64,000 nucleotides of DNA from Bordetella ansorpii (GCF_900078705.1 NZ_FKIF01000006.1:372001-436000), one strand, 5' to 3'; positions 9,143 to 18,616 are shown, numbered from the stretch's first letter. Program-made: numbers and translations. The notes: generated by a model not told the origin, from the letters alone.

Positions 9143-11398
9143 ATGGGGACGCAAGGCGATAGTTCTGACCACGCGCAGGTAGAAGATGCCTTCACCTTCG
9201 CACCCGAAACAGACGCCGCGCCGGCCCCCAAGCCCGAAGCGCCGCGCGCAGCCTTACCCACCGTCCTCACCGTCGACGACGATGCCGCCTTCCAGCGGTC
9301 CATCAAGCTGGCGCTGAGCGAATTCGAATTCCAGGGCCAGGCCGTGCGCCTGCTGTCGGCCGGCTCGGCCGCCGAAGCCGGCAAGATCCTCGCCGCCACG
9401 CCCGACATCGCCGTCATCGTGCTGGACGTCGTCATGGAAACCGACGACGCCGGCCTGCGCCTGGTGCGCAGCGTGCGCGAGGTGCTGGGCAATGCCGCGG
9501 TACGCATCATTCTGGTCACCGGCCAGCCCGGCATGGCGCCCATGGGCGCAAGCCTGGGCACGCTGGACATCAGCGACTACTGGCTCAAGACCGATCTGAC
9601 CTTTGCGCGGCTGCGCGGCGTGCTGACCAGCAACCTGCGCACCTGGCGCCAGATCCGGTCGCTGGAACAGGCCCGCAAGGGCCTGCAGACCATCGTCGAG
9701 GCCAGCAACGGCCTGACCCGCGCGCGCAGCCTGCCCGACTTCTCGCAACGCATGATCCTCGAACTGTCGCGCCTGTTGGGCGTGAGCGCCGAGGGCCTGG
9801 TGTGCGTGCAGGAAGATCCTGAAACCCCCGAGCCGCTTTCGGCGCGTATCATCGGCGCCGCCGGACGGCTCGCGCACAGCGTCAACCGCGAGCTGCGCCA
9901 CCTGGGCGACGCCGCCGTCCAGGAGCTGCTGCGGCAGGCGCTGGCCAACCGTGCCAACGTCGAGACCGCGGACAGCCAGGTATTGTTCTTTCCCGGCGCG
10001 CAGCATGGGCCGCACGCCGCCACCTACATCGCAACCGACAGGTTGCTGGACGAAACCGAGCAGGAATTGCTGCGCGTGTTCGCCACCCATATCAACTCTG
10101 GCTTGATCAACGTCTCGTTGACCAGCCGTCTGGACCGCCTCGCTTACGAGGACAGCCTGCTTAGCATGCCCAATGCCAATGCGCTGCTGCGCAGCCTAAC
10201 CGCCATTCTGGAATTACCGGCGCCCCGTGAACGCAGCATGCTGCTGATCGAGCTGGACCAATATTCGTCGACCTGCCTGTCGCTGGGCGTGGAACAAGGA
10301 GACATCATGCTGCAGCAGATGGCGCGCCGCCTGCGCGCCATCTTCCCCGCCCCCACGCTGGTGGCCCGCCTGCACGACGACACGTTCGCCATCCTGGGCC
10401 ACAGCGAACTGCTGCAGCAGGACCGCATCGACGAACTGCAGTCGGTCGACATCGACGACCCCGACCACCCCTCTTTCATCCGCGTGCGTTCGGCGCGCGT
10501 CAACCTGGACGAATACTCCGGCACGGCGCGCGGCGCGATGGCCATGGGCACGCTGCTGCTGCGCCGCGCCCAGTCGCGCGGCGCCACCGAGATCGTCGAA
10601 TACGAACCCGGCCTCGAACACGAGATGCAGCAGCGCTTCACCCTGTCGCGCGAGCTGTACCGGGCACTGCGCTGCGGCGAGATCAGCATCGAGCTGCAGC
10701 CGCAGATCGACCTGCGCACCGGCCGCATCACCGGCGCCGAGGCGCTGGCCCGCTGGACCCGCCAGGATGGCACCCGCGTGCCGCCCAACGAGTTCATCCC
10801 CGTGGCCGAGGCCAACGGCCTGATCGTGCCCATGGGCAAGCAGGTGATGCAGCTGGCCTGCGAGGCGCTGGCCAAGCTCGGCGAGGCGGGCTACCCCGAC
10901 ATCTCGGTGTCCGTGAACGTCTCGCCGCTGCAACTGGTGCGGCGCAACTTCATGCAGGAACTGATCGACCTGACGCGCCAGTACGGCGTGGCGCCGGAAC
11001 GGCTCGAGATCGAGATCACCGAAACCGCCGCCATCGAGGACTACGAAGCCAACGGCCAGTTGCTGCGCGGCCTGCGCAACGCCGGTTTCCCGATCGCCAT
11101 CGACGACTTCGGCACCGGCTATTCCTCGCTGGCGCACCTGAGCTCCATGCCGGCGACCACCCTGAAGGTCGACCGGCACTTCGTCAACGAGATCGACACG
11201 GCGCCCGGCCGGCACAGCATCGCCGACATGATCATCGGCCTGGGCCGCCGCCTGAACATGCAGGTGCTGGCCGAGGGCGTCGAATCCGAAACGCAGGCCG
11301 ACTGGCTGGTCGACCACGCCTGCTCGCGCGCCCAGGGCTTCTTCTTCGCCCGGCCCGAACCGCTGTCGGCTTTCATGCAGCGGCTGGCCCACCACTGA
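9143..11398 (+). CDS. Response regulator: REC, degenerate GGDEF, active-looking EAL (751 aa)
   Basis: Predicted c-di-GMP phosphodiesterase under phosphorelay control. An N-terminal receiver (about residues 40-165) starts VLTVDDDAAF, with the acceptor Asp in VIVLDVVMET near residue 95. A middle domain resembling DUF3369, common in such proteins, follows. The GGDEF domain is degenerate, reading HDDTFAILG near residue 412, so cyclase activity is not expected. The EAL domain keeps EALARW (near 533), VNVS, EITE, DDFGTGYSSL, the Lys of LKVDRHF and AEGVE, so it should hydrolyse c-di-GMP. The ATG at 9143 has GAGGAAG five bases upstream; an ATG 21 codons earlier lacks this. Its TGATG junction with the kinase gene downstream implies a cognate pair. 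Confidence 0.88.
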   Translation: MGTQGDSSDHAQVEDAFTFAPETDAAPAPKPEAPRAALPTVLTVDDDAAFQRSIKLALSEFEFQGQAVRLLSAGSAAEAGKILAATPDIAVIVLDVVMETDDAGLRLVRSVREVLGNAAVRIILVTGQPGMAPMGASLGTLDISDYWLKTDLTFARLRGVLTSNLRTWRQIRSLEQARKGLQTIVEASNGLTRARSLPDFSQRMILELSRLLGVSAEGLVCVQEDPETPEPLSARIIGAAGRLAHSVNRELRHLGDAAVQELLRQALANRANVETADSQVLFFPGAQHGPHAATYIATDRLLDETEQELLRVFATHINSGLINVSLTSRLDRLAYEDSLLSMPNANALLRSLTAILELPAPRERSMLLIELDQYSSTCLSLGVEQGDIMLQQMARRLRAIFPAPTLVARLHDDTFAILGHSELLQQDRIDELQSVDIDDPDHPSFIRVRSARVNLDEYSGTARGAMAMGTLLLRRAQSRGATEIVEYEPGLEHEMQQRFTLSRELYRALRCGEISIELQPQIDLRTGRITGAEALARWTRQDGTRVPPNEFIPVAEANGLIVPMGKQVMQLACEALAKLGEAGYPDISVSVNVSPLQLVRRNFMQELIDLTRQYGVAPERLEIEITETAAIEDYEANGQLLRGLRNAGFPIAIDDFGTGYSSLAHLSSMPATTLKVDRHFVNEIDTAPGRHSIADMIIGLGRRLNMQVLAEGVESETQADWLVDHACSRAQGFFFARPEPLSAFMQRLAHH

Positions 11399-13341
11399 TG
11401 GCCGCACTGGCGCCCGGCATGCTCAGGCGCCAGGCGCGGCGGTACGCCGCGCTGCCGGCAGCGTACCGGCGCCGCTTCGCCGCCATGGTGTTGCCGTGGC
11501 TGCTGGCCTGCCTGATCGGCTTTCCGGTGCTGTGGATCGAAGTCGACCGCGTCGCGCAAGCGCCGCAATGGCGTGCCCGCGAGAGCCTGAAGGACGAGGC
11601 CGCCGAGATCGTGCGCCGCACGCTGGACAGCCTGCAACGCGACGTGGCGTTCCTCGGCGACCAGGCCGCGCAGGCTCCGCACGAAGACCTGAGCGCCGAC
11701 TCGCCGTTCGCCAAGCTCTTCCTCAGCTTCGCCAAGAGTTCCGGCGCCTTCGAGCAAGTGCGCTGGCTGGACGCCAGCGGCCGCGAACGGCTGCGCATCA
11801 GCATGCGCCACGGCGAACCCGAAGTGGTGCCGCCGATCAACCTGCAGAACCACGGCGATCGCCCCTACTTCCAGGACACGATGGCGCTGCCGCCCGGCTC
11901 GGTGTATGTCTCGCAGTTCGAGCTGAGCACCGAGTACGGCTACGTCGAGCGGCCCCTGGAACCCATCCTGAACATGGCCACGCCGCTGTACGAAGGCGGC
12001 CAGCCGCTGGGGATCGTCGCCATCAACTACCGCGCCTCGCGGCTGCTGAACCGCCTGTCGGCCCTGGGATTGCGCCAGGGCCTGGACGTGTATCTGGTCA
12101 ACGACGCAGGCTACTGGCTGGAAGGACCGACGCCCGCCGACAGCTGGGCCTGGCAGTTGCGCCGGCCCGATCGCGCCCTGTCGGCCACCCTGCCGAAGTT
12201 GTGGCGCGCCTTGCAGCAAAACACTTCGGGCCGCCATAGCGACGAATCCGGCGACTGGGTCTTCCGCCGCCTGCAGTTCGACGCCTCCACCGCCATCGAC
12301 CAGGGACGCAGCATCCATCTGGTCAGCCGGGCCGGCCTGAGGGTGCTGGTGACCAGCAACGCCGGCCAGGGCGAACTCATCCACTGGCGCTGGCAATCGA
12401 CGCTGGCCGCGCTGATGGCGGTGGCGGTGCTGCTGGTTGCGCGGTACGCCTGGCAGACCCTGCGCAACCTGGCCGAGGAAGACCGCCAGTCGCGCGAACT
12501 GAAAGCCGCCAATCGCGCCCTGATCGAAGCCAACGCCACGCTGCGCAACATGCGCGACGAACTGGAACGGGCGGAACGCCTGTCGTCGCTGGGCCTGATG
12601 GTGGCCGGCGTGGCCCACGAACTGAACACCCCCTTGGGCAGCGCCACGCTGTCCCTCTCCACGCTGCAACAGTCCCTGTCGACCTTGCAGGCGCGGCTGC
12701 AGACCGGGTTGCGCCGCTCCGACCTGGACACCTTTCTGCGCGACGCACGCGACGCGATGGACCTGGCACAGACCGCGGTGCAGCGCGCCGCGGGCCTGCT
12801 GCGGCGTTTCAAGCAGGTGGCGGTGGACCGCACCACCATGGAACGGCGCCGCTTCGACCTGGCCGAAGCGGTGCTGGACTCCCATCCCGACCTGCGCAAA
12901 TGGGATGCCTCCAACGGCATCACGCTGCATCTGGAACTGGCGCCGGACCTGAGCATGGACAGCTATCCGGGGCCGCTGGAGCAGGTGGTGGCCAACCTGG
13001 TCAACAACGCCCTGGTGCATGCCTTCCGCGGGCGGGAGAGCGGCGCCATCACCATCCGCACGGCCCCCAGCGGCGCCTCGCACGTGGTGGTGCACGTGGC
13101 CGACAACGGCGTGGGCATCGACCCGCGCAGCCTCAAGCGCATCTTCGATCCCTTCTACACCACCAACCGCCATGCGGGCGGCACCGGCCTGGGCCTGCAC
13201 ATCGCCAGCCAGCTGGTGACGGAAGTCCTGGGCGGCACGCTGCGCGCCCAGAACCTGAGCGCCACGGGCTCGGGCATGGTGTTCACGCTGCGGCTGCCGC
13301 GCGTGGCCGACATCGGCAAGCAGCCCGGAGCCGCTGGCTGA
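11398..13341 (+). CDS. Membrane sensor histidine kinase with extracytoplasmic dCache-like domain (647 aa)
   Basis: Likely partner kinase of the REC-EAL protein upstream, whose stop codon overlaps this ATG by one base (TGATG). A first membrane helix lies at about residues 28-50. A periplasmic domain of roughly 285 residues with dCache/PAS-like features follows (PYFQDTMALPPGSVYVSQFEL). A second helix lies at about 335-355, then a short coiled coil. The dimerisation domain has its phospho-acceptor His in VAHELNTPLGSA near residue 407. The ATPase domain has NLVNNALVHAF (about 533), DNGVGID (about 569) and GTGLGLHIAS (about 595). There is no receiver of its own, consistent with signalling to the neighbour. 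The ligand is unknown. Confidence 0.88.
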   Translation: MAALAPGMLRRQARRYAALPAAYRRRFAAMVLPWLLACLIGFPVLWIEVDRVAQAPQWRARESLKDEAAEIVRRTLDSLQRDVAFLGDQAAQAPHEDLSADSPFAKLFLSFAKSSGAFEQVRWLDASGRERLRISMRHGEPEVVPPINLQNHGDRPYFQDTMALPPGSVYVSQFELSTEYGYVERPLEPILNMATPLYEGGQPLGIVAINYRASRLLNRLSALGLRQGLDVYLVNDAGYWLEGPTPADSWAWQLRRPDRALSATLPKLWRALQQNTSGRHSDESGDWVFRRLQFDASTAIDQGRSIHLVSRAGLRVLVTSNAGQGELIHWRWQSTLAALMAVAVLLVARYAWQTLRNLAEEDRQSRELKAANRALIEANATLRNMRDELERAERLSSLGLMVAGVAHELNTPLGSATLSLSTLQQSLSTLQARLQTGLRRSDLDTFLRDARDAMDLAQTAVQRAAGLLRRFKQVAVDRTTMERRRFDLAEAVLDSHPDLRKWDASNGITLHLELAPDLSMDSYPGPLEQVVANLVNNALVHAFRGRESGAITIRTAPSGASHVVVHVADNGVGIDPRSLKRIFDPFYTTNRHAGGTGLGLHIASQLVTEVLGGTLRAQNLSATGSGMVFTLRLPRVADIGKQPGAAG

Positions 13342-13346
13342 GCAGG

Positions 13347-14210
13347 TCAGTCCGGTTCGCGCAGCGCCTGCCGCATCCAGTCGACGAAGGCCCGCGCCGC
13401 GGCGGATAGCGGCCGCTCGTCCATCGGCACCGCGCGCAAGGCCACCGGGAACATCACGAAGCCATAGGGGGCCACCAGCGTGCCCTCATCCAGCTCGCGC
13501 CGCGCCATGCGGCGTTCGGCCAGCGCCACGCCCAGCCCCGCCACGGCGGCCTCGATGCACAGGTGCGTATGGGGAAAGCGCAGTTCGCCGCGCGTGGCGA
13601 CATGCCGGCCCGACAGGGCCTCCCATTGGGTCCAGGCGCTGGACGTGAAGTCGTGCGCAATACGCATGCCCCGCGCCGCGTGGCGCGCATGGGCAGGCGC
13701 GCAGACCGGTCCGAAATGCACCGGCGCCAGATCGATGGCGCGCCGTTGCTCGGCCGCGCTGTACGAACCCAGGTCCCAGGCCACCAGCAGGTCGGCGCCC
13801 TCGGCGCGCATCTGGCCGGCGGACGTCATCGACAGCCGGATGCGCACCGAGGGCTGCGCCCGATAGAACTCGGCCATGCGCGGCACCAGCCAGCGCATGG
13901 CGAACGTGGCGCTGCACGCCACGTGCAGGCCCGGACTGCGGCCCTGCTCCACCAGGCGGGCGTAGCCCTGCTCCAGGTGCGCGAAGGCCGCGCGCACCAC
14001 CTCGTGGAAGGCATGCCCCGCCTCGGTCAGGCGCAGGCCCGTGCCCGCCTTCTCGAACAGCGGCGTGCCCGCATGTTCCTGCAGCAGGCGCAATTGGCGG
14101 CTGATGGCGCCGTGCGTGCGGCGCAGCTCCTCGGCGGCGCGGGTGACGGAACCGGTGCGCGCGGTGGCCTCGAAGGCGCGCAAGGTGGAGAGCGGCGGCA
14201 GAGGGTTCAT
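13347..14210 (-). CDS. LysR-family transcriptional regulator, GcvA-like (287 aa)
   Basis: N-terminal winged helix-turn-helix (LSTLRAFEATARTGSVTRAA, then HGAISRQLRLLQ) followed by a substrate-binding domain, the standard LysR layout. The style resembles the GcvA subgroup. The frame extends upstream to 14312, but the conserved LysR start is MNPLPPLSTLRAFEA, so I use the ATG at 14210. It is divergent from the enolase paralogue at 14420 across about 210 bases, the usual arrangement for a LysR protein controlling its neighbour. The stop at 13347 lies five bases from the converging kinase gene. Confidence 0.86.
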   Translation of the reverse strand: MNPLPPLSTLRAFEATARTGSVTRAAEELRRTHGAISRQLRLLQEHAGTPLFEKAGTGLRLTEAGHAFHEVVRAAFAHLEQGYARLVEQGRSPGLHVACSATFAMRWLVPRMAEFYRAQPSVRIRLSMTSAGQMRAEGADLLVAWDLGSYSAAEQRRAIDLAPVHFGPVCAPAHARHAARGMRIAHDFTSSAWTQWEALSGRHVATRGELRFPHTHLCIEAAVAGLGVALAERRMARRELDEGTLVAPYGFVMFPVALRAVPMDERPLSAAARAFVDWMRQALREPD

Positions 14211-14264
14211 TCCGATGGCAGAGCATCCGTGAAAAAAACTGACGAATAGAAGAAAAGAATTCGA

Positions 14265-14285
14265 TTTTCGCGGCAGACGCGCAAG
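14265..14285. promoter_or_regulatory. Imperfect dyad in LysR-enolase intergenic region
   Basis: TTTTCGCG (14265-14272) and CGCGCAAG (14278-14285) form an imperfect inverted repeat around a 5-base centre, 6 of 8 positions matching. It sits between the divergent LysR and enolase genes, where an autoregulatory LysR box is expected. No convincing -35/-10 pair could be fixed for either gene. Confidence 0.25.
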
Positions 14286-14419
14286 TTTAGTATCTGCCTC
14301 GAAACACGTCACCTAGTGCTTTTTTCATCCATGCAATCGTTCCATGCCGCCCGGCAGTCCCAGGGGCGGCAGGGACCCGTTTTTCCTCAATTTTTCTCAA
14401 ATATCAGGAACCTGGCCCC

Positions 14420-15712
14420 ATGTCCCCCATCGACACGCTCTACGCCTATGAAGTGCTGGACAGCCGCGGCAATCCCACGCTGGAGGTCGCCGCCACCCTC
14501 GCCTGCGGCGCCACCGGCCACGCCATCGTGCCGTCCGGCGCCTCGACCGGCGCCCGCGAGGCGCGGGAATTGCGCGACGGCGACGCCCGCCGCTATCACG
14601 GCAAGGGCGTGCTGCGCGCCGCCGAGGCCGTGAACACGGCCCTGCGCGATGCCCTGCGCGGCCTGGACCCCACCGACCAGCGCGCCGTGGACAATGCCCT
14701 GATCGCCGCGGACGGCACGCCGGACAAAAGCCGCCTGGGCGCCAACGCGCTGCTGGGCGCCTCGCTGGCCGTAGCCCGCGCGGCGGCGGCCAGCCAGCGC
14801 CTGCCCTTCTACCGCTACGTGGGCGGCGCCCAGGCCTGCGTGCTGCCGGTGCCGATGATCAACATCATCAACGGCGGCGCGCACGCCGACAACGCCCTCG
14901 ACTTCCAGGAGTTCATGATCCTGCCGCTGAGCGCACCCTCGTTCGCGGAAGCGCTGCGCATGGGGTCCGAGGTCTTCCACGCGCTGCGCCTGGGCCTGAA
15001 GCAGGCGGGCATGAACACCAACGTGGGCGATGAAGGCGGCTTCGCGCCCGACCTGCGCAGCGCGCCGCAGGCGCTGGACTTCCTCATGCGGGCCATCCAC
15101 GATGCCGGCTGGCGTCCTGGCGCCGACGTGGCGCTGGCGCTGGACCCGGCGGCCAGCGAGTTCCACCGCGACGGCGCCTACCGCTATGCCGGCGAAGGCA
15201 TCGCCCGCAGCGCCGAACAGCAGACCGCGTATCTGGCGCAACTGGCGGCCGGCTATCCCATCGTGTCCATCGAGGACGGCATGGCCGAGGACGACGCACC
15301 GGGCTGGCGCCTGCTGACCGAAACGCTGGGCGAGCGCTGCCAACTGGTGGGCGACGACGTGTTCTGCACCAACCCGGGCCTGCTGCGCGAGGGCATCGCC
15401 CAGGGCCTGGGCAACTCGATCCTGGTGAAGATGAACCAGATCGGCACGCTGAGCGAGACCTTCGACGCCATCCGCATGGCGCAGCGGGCCGGCTGGACGG
15501 CGGTGATGTCGCACCGCTCGGGCGAGACGGAAGACACCAGCATCGCCGACCTGGCCGTGGCCGCGAACTGCGGGCACATCAAGACGGGCTCGGTATCGCG
15601 CGCCGACCGCACCGCCAAGTACAACCGGCTGCTGCGCATCGAGCGCGACCTGGGCGCCAGCGCGGTCTACGCCGGCGCGGCGGCCAACCGGCGCTACCAA
15701 CACCCGCGGTAA
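14420..15712 (+). CDS. eno: Phosphopyruvate hydratase (enolase), stand-alone copy (430 aa)
   Basis: Converts 2-phosphoglycerate to phosphoenolpyruvate. All key enolase elements are present: SGASTG near residue 40, the catalytic Glu in QEFM near 164, the metal-binding Asp/Glu in [18 protein letters not shown] and VGDDVFCTN, the catalytic Lys in [10 protein letters not shown] near 337, and [10 protein letters not shown] near 364. Full length for the family, so it should be active. It is unusual in standing alone beside a divergent LysR gene rather than with pyrG/kdsA or other housekeeping genes, and its N-terminal half looks more diverged than a typical housekeeping enolase. I infer a second, conditionally expressed copy. 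The first cannot be seen in this window. Confidence 0.9.
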   Translation: MSPIDTLYAYEVLDSRGNPTLEVAATLACGATGHAIVPSGASTGAREARELRDGDARRYHGKGVLRAAEAVNTALRDALRGLDPTDQRAVDNALIAADGTPDKSRLGANALLGASLAVARAAAASQRLPFYRYVGGAQACVLPVPMINIINGGAHADNALDFQEFMILPLSAPSFAEALRMGSEVFHALRLGLKQAGMNTNVGDEGGFAPDLRSAPQALDFLMRAIHDAGWRPGADVALALDPAASEFHRDGAYRYAGEGIARSAEQQTAYLAQLAAGYPIVSIEDGMAEDDAPGWRLLTETLGERCQLVGDDVFCTNPGLLREGIAQGLGNSILVKMNQIGTLSETFDAIRMAQRAGWTAVMSHRSGETEDTSIADLAVAANCGHIKTGSVSRADRTAKYNRLLRIERDLGASAVYAGAAANRRYQHPR

Positions 15713-15726
15713 GCCGGCTCATTGAG

Positions 15727-15751
15727 TGATATACAATTAATTTGCATATCA
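15727..15751. promoter_or_regulatory. MarR-type operator
   Basis: TGATATACAA (15727-15736) and TTGCATATCA (15742-15751) form an inverted repeat matching at 9 of 10 positions around a 5-base centre. It is AT-rich in an otherwise GC-rich stretch and ends 17 bases before the marR start codon. Size, symmetry and position fit an autoregulatory MarR site overlapping the promoter of the marR-MFS operon. Confidence 0.65.
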
Positions 15752-15768
15752 TCTAATTTTTTGTCTTC

Positions 15769-16224
15769 ATGCCCGACTCTCCGCGCGTCCGCTTCGGCTC
15801 CCTGTTGTCCCAGGCCTCGCGAGCCTGGCGGCGCGCCGTCAACCGCCGCCTGCAACCCTACGGCCTGACGGAAGCCACGTGGCTGCCACTGGTGCGCCTG
15901 TCCCGCGCGCAAACGCCGATGCGCCAGAAAGACCTGGCGGCCTCGCTGGGACTGGACGGCTCATCGGTGGTGCGGCTGCTGGATGCCTTGCAGGCCGCCG
16001 GCCTGATCACCCGCCGCGAGGAAGACGGCGACCGGCGCGCCAAGGCCATCGTGCTGACGGCACAAGGCCAGGCCACGGTGGAACAGGTCGAGCAAGTGGC
16101 CGCCCAGGTGCGCGCGGCGGCGCTGGCGGACATTTCCGATCGGGAACTGCGACGCGCCTTCGACCTGCTGCAAGGCATCGTCCTCCGGCTGGAAGCGGAG
16201 ACCGGGACGGAGGACGTCCAATGA
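15769..16224 (+). CDS. MarR-family transcriptional regulator (151 aa)
   Basis: Winged helix-turn-helix repressor of the MarR family. The recognition region reads MRQKDLAASLGLDGSSVVRLLD. It is followed by the basic wing, with REEDGDRRAKAIVLT typical of MarR (the D-x-R-x-x-x-x-x-L-T signature). It overlaps the downstream Bcr/CflA-type pump gene by four bases (ATGA), so it probably represses that exporter. An inverted repeat just upstream of its start is a likely binding site. The inducer is unknown. Confidence 0.9.
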   Translation: MPDSPRVRFGSLLSQASRAWRRAVNRRLQPYGLTEATWLPLVRLSRAQTPMRQKDLAASLGLDGSSVVRLLDALQAAGLITRREEDGDRRAKAIVLTAQGQATVEQVEQVAAQVRAAALADISDRELRRAFDLLQGIVLRLEAETGTEDVQ

Positions 16225-17483
16225 CGCCTCCCACCGCCACGGCCTGTCGCGCCGACGCCGCTGCCGCGCCCGCCGCCAAGCCGGACAACGAGCGCCCCGC
16301 CGCCTCGGCCCAGCTGCCGCACGTGCCGCTGTGGCTGCTGGCGCTGTTCACCTTCAGCGGCACGCTGGCCATGCATATCTTCGTGCCCTCGCTCAGCATG
16401 GCGGGCAAGGACCTGCACGCCGCCAACGCCGCCATGCAGATGACGGTCAGCCTGTACATCCTGGGCCTGGCGGGCGGCCAGCTCGTCTACGGGCCGCTGT
16501 CCGACCGCTATGGCCGCCGCCCCATCCTGATGATCGGGCTGGCCCTCTACACCGTTTCCGGCCTGGCCGCCGCGCTGGCGCCCGATGCCCACGCGCTGAT
16601 CGCCGCCCGGCTGTTCCAGGCCCTGGGCGGCTGCGCGGGCCTGGTGCTGGCGCGCGCCATCGTGCGCGACACCGCTACGCAGGACAACGCGGCCAAGCGC
16701 CTGGCGCTGATGAACCTGATGGTCACCATCGCCCCGGCGCTGGCCCCCATCATCGGCGCCGCGCTGGCGGGCGCCCTGGGCTGGCGGGCGGTGCTGGGCG
16801 CGCTGTGCCTGCTGGGGGTGGGCAACCTGGTGCTGGCCTGGCGGATGCTGCCCGAGACGGGGCCCGTGGCGGCTCAGGTGTCGGCACGCACACTGGCGCG
16901 CGACTATCTGCAACTGCTGGGCTCGCGGCCCTTCCTGGGCTTCGCGGTGGGCGGCGGCTGCGCCACCACCTCGATGTATGCCTTCATCGCCTCGGCGCCC
17001 TTCATCTTCGTCGACCAGTTGCACCGCCCGGCGCAGGAGGTCGGCCTCTATCTCGCCATCCTGGTGTCCGGCGTATGGCTGGGCAGCGCCATCGCCACCC
17101 GGGTGATCGGCAAACTGCCGATCGAACGCGTGATGATGGGCGGCAACCTGATCAGCGTGGCCAGCGCCTTCGCCATGCTGGGCATCGTGCTGGCCGGCCT
17201 GGCCAGCGTGCCGGGCCTGGTGATCCCGATGTTCCTGTTCACCGTGGGCGCGGGCCTGGCCTCGCCCGCCGCGCTGACGCTGGCGGTCGGCGTGAATCCC
17301 AAGGTGATCGGTTCCGCGTCGGGCCTGTACGGCTGCACGCAGATGGCCATGGGCGCGATCTGCACCGCCCTGGTCGGCCTGGGCGGTTCGCCCGAAGTGG
17401 CGGCGGCGGTCGTGCTGGCGGGCGCGGGCGTGGTGTCCCAGTTGGCCTTCTGGATCGCGTTGCGCGGCCGGCCACGCGCCTGA
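16221..17483 (+). CDS. MFS multidrug transporter, Bcr/CflA type (420 aa)
   Basis: Twelve-helix proton-coupled drug exporter of the inner membrane. The loop 2-3 MFS signature is GPLSDRYGRRPILMIG near residue 94. The opening LALFTFSGTLAMHIFVPSL is characteristic of the Bcr/CflA (DHA1) subgroup. The ATG at 16221 overlaps the marR stop (ATGA). The same frame is open much further upstream, but that part lies within marR and is not translated. Expected to be derepressed together with marR when the inducer is present. Substrates cannot be predicted. Confidence 0.9.
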   Translation: MTPPTATACRADAAAAPAAKPDNERPAASAQLPHVPLWLLALFTFSGTLAMHIFVPSLSMAGKDLHAANAAMQMTVSLYILGLAGGQLVYGPLSDRYGRRPILMIGLALYTVSGLAAALAPDAHALIAARLFQALGGCAGLVLARAIVRDTATQDNAAKRLALMNLMVTIAPALAPIIGAALAGALGWRAVLGALCLLGVGNLVLAWRMLPETGPVAAQVSARTLARDYLQLLGSRPFLGFAVGGGCATTSMYAFIASAPFIFVDQLHRPAQEVGLYLAILVSGVWLGSAIATRVIGKLPIERVMMGGNLISVASAFAMLGIVLAGLASVPGLVIPMFLFTVGAGLASPAALTLAVGVNPKVIGSASGLYGCTQMAMGAICTALVGLGGSPEVAAAVVLAGAGVVSQLAFWIALRGRPRA

Positions 17484-17499
17484 CGGCGAGCCTGGCCCG

Positions 17500-18033
17500 C
17501 TACAGCCGCTTGTACATGAAGGTGGTGGCGTGATAAGCCGGCGAGCCGTAGGGATCGCGCGCATAGCCCGGGATCTCGCCCGCCACCTGATAGCCCAGGC
17601 TGCCGTACAACTGCTGCGCCACGTCGCCCGAGCGCGTGTCCAGCGTCAGCAGCGTGCGGCCCGCCTGTCGCGCCAGGCTTTCCAGTTCGACCATCAGCGC
17701 GCGCGCCACGCCCAGCCGGCGATGCGCGGGATGCACCAGCAGCTTGCGCACCTCGGCGCGGTGATGCTGGTTGGGCATGCCGGCGCAATCGAGCTGCACG
17801 GTGCCCGCGATGGCGCCGCCACGACGCGCGATCAGCAGCATCAGGCCCTGCCCGCGCAGCTCGGGAATGACCGTGTCGCGCCAGTAGGCCTGCGCCTGCG
17901 CCACGGAGTACGGCAGCACGAATCCCACGCTGGCGCCGTCCTGCACGCAGGCGTGCAGCAGCGCGCCCAGCTCGGCGGTATGCTCATGGGCCTGCGCGGC
18001 CGGAAGCAGAGAGAGTGCGAAAGCATCGGACAT
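17500..18033 (-). CDS. GNAT-family N-acetyltransferase (177 aa)
   Basis: Acetyl-CoA-dependent acyltransferase with the GNAT core. Motif A reads VRKLLVHPAHRRLGVARALM (about residues 95-114, the R/Q-x-x-G-x-A type pyrophosphate loop), followed by LTLDTRSGD and LYGSLGYQVAGEIPGYA, the usual motif B. The start is taken at MSDAFALSL (18033), ten bases after the stop of the XRE-cupin regulator on the same strand, so the two form an operon. Acceptor substrate unknown; small amines and amino-acid analogues are common for such proteins. Confidence 0.86.
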   Translation of the reverse strand: MSDAFALSLLPAAQAHEHTAELGALLHACVQDGASVGFVLPYSVAQAQAYWRDTVIPELRGQGLMLLIARRGGAIAGTVQLDCAGMPNQHHRAEVRKLLVHPAHRRLGVARALMVELESLARQAGRTLLTLDTRSGDVAQQLYGSLGYQVAGEIPGYARDPYGSPAYHATTFMYKRL

Positions 18034-18043
18034 GGCCTTGGAC

Positions 18044-18616
18044 CTAGACGAGGAACAGCAGGTAGCGGGCGCCGGCATCCGGCGGGGTGATGAATTCGGT
18101 GGCGCCGTGCAATTGATAGCGCAGGCAGTCGCCCGGCCGCAACGCATGGCCGCGCTGCTCGACCGTCAGTTGCAGGCTGCCTTCCAGCAACACCAGGTGG
18201 TGTTCCAGGCCGGGCCGGGGAGGCGCGTCGTAAGCGATGCGCGTATTGGCGGGCAACGTGCATTCCAGCACTTCGCCCGCCAGCGCATGCGCGGGCGGCG
18301 ACACCGAGCGGCGCTCGAAGCCCGCCTGCGGATCGACCCATACCGGCTGGTCGCCACGGCGCACCACGGCTGCATAGTCGTTCTCGATCAGGCGCATCAG
18401 GCGCGACAGCGTCAGGCCGTATGCCGTGCACAGGCGGCCCAGCACCTGGGTGGTGGGACTGACGTCGGCGTTCTCCAGGCGGGACAGCGTGGAACGGCTG
18501 ACCTGGCTGCGCATGGCCAGGTCGTCCAGCGACCAGCCACGCTCGGCGCGCAGGGCCTTCAGGCGTTGCGCGAGGTGGTGGTCCATGGCTTCGGGGGAAA
18601 CGGCAGTATTTTCCAT
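18044..18616 (-). CDS. XRE-family regulator with C-terminal cupin domain (190 aa)
   Basis: N-terminal lambda-repressor-type helix-turn-helix (about residues 15-70: LKALRAERGWSLDDLAMRS, then SRSTLSRLEN). A small cupin (about 110-185) could bind the effector (LEHHLVLLEGSLQLTV, then LRPGDCLRYQLHGATEF). This combination is common for regulators of amine or amino-acid utilisation and detoxification. The downstream GNAT in the same operon is the obvious target enzyme. The ATG at 18616 lies almost at the predicted transcription start, so translation may be leaderless or begin at the Met eleven codons in (18586). Confidence 0.88.
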   Translation of the reverse strand: MENTAVSPEAMDHHLAQRLKALRAERGWSLDDLAMRSQVSRSTLSRLENADVSPTTQVLGRLCTAYGLTLSRLMRLIENDYAAVVRRGDQPVWVDPQAGFERRSVSPPAHALAGEVLECTLPANTRIAYDAPPRPGLEHHLVLLEGSLQLTVEQRGHALRPGDCLRYQLHGATEFITPPDAGARYLLFLV

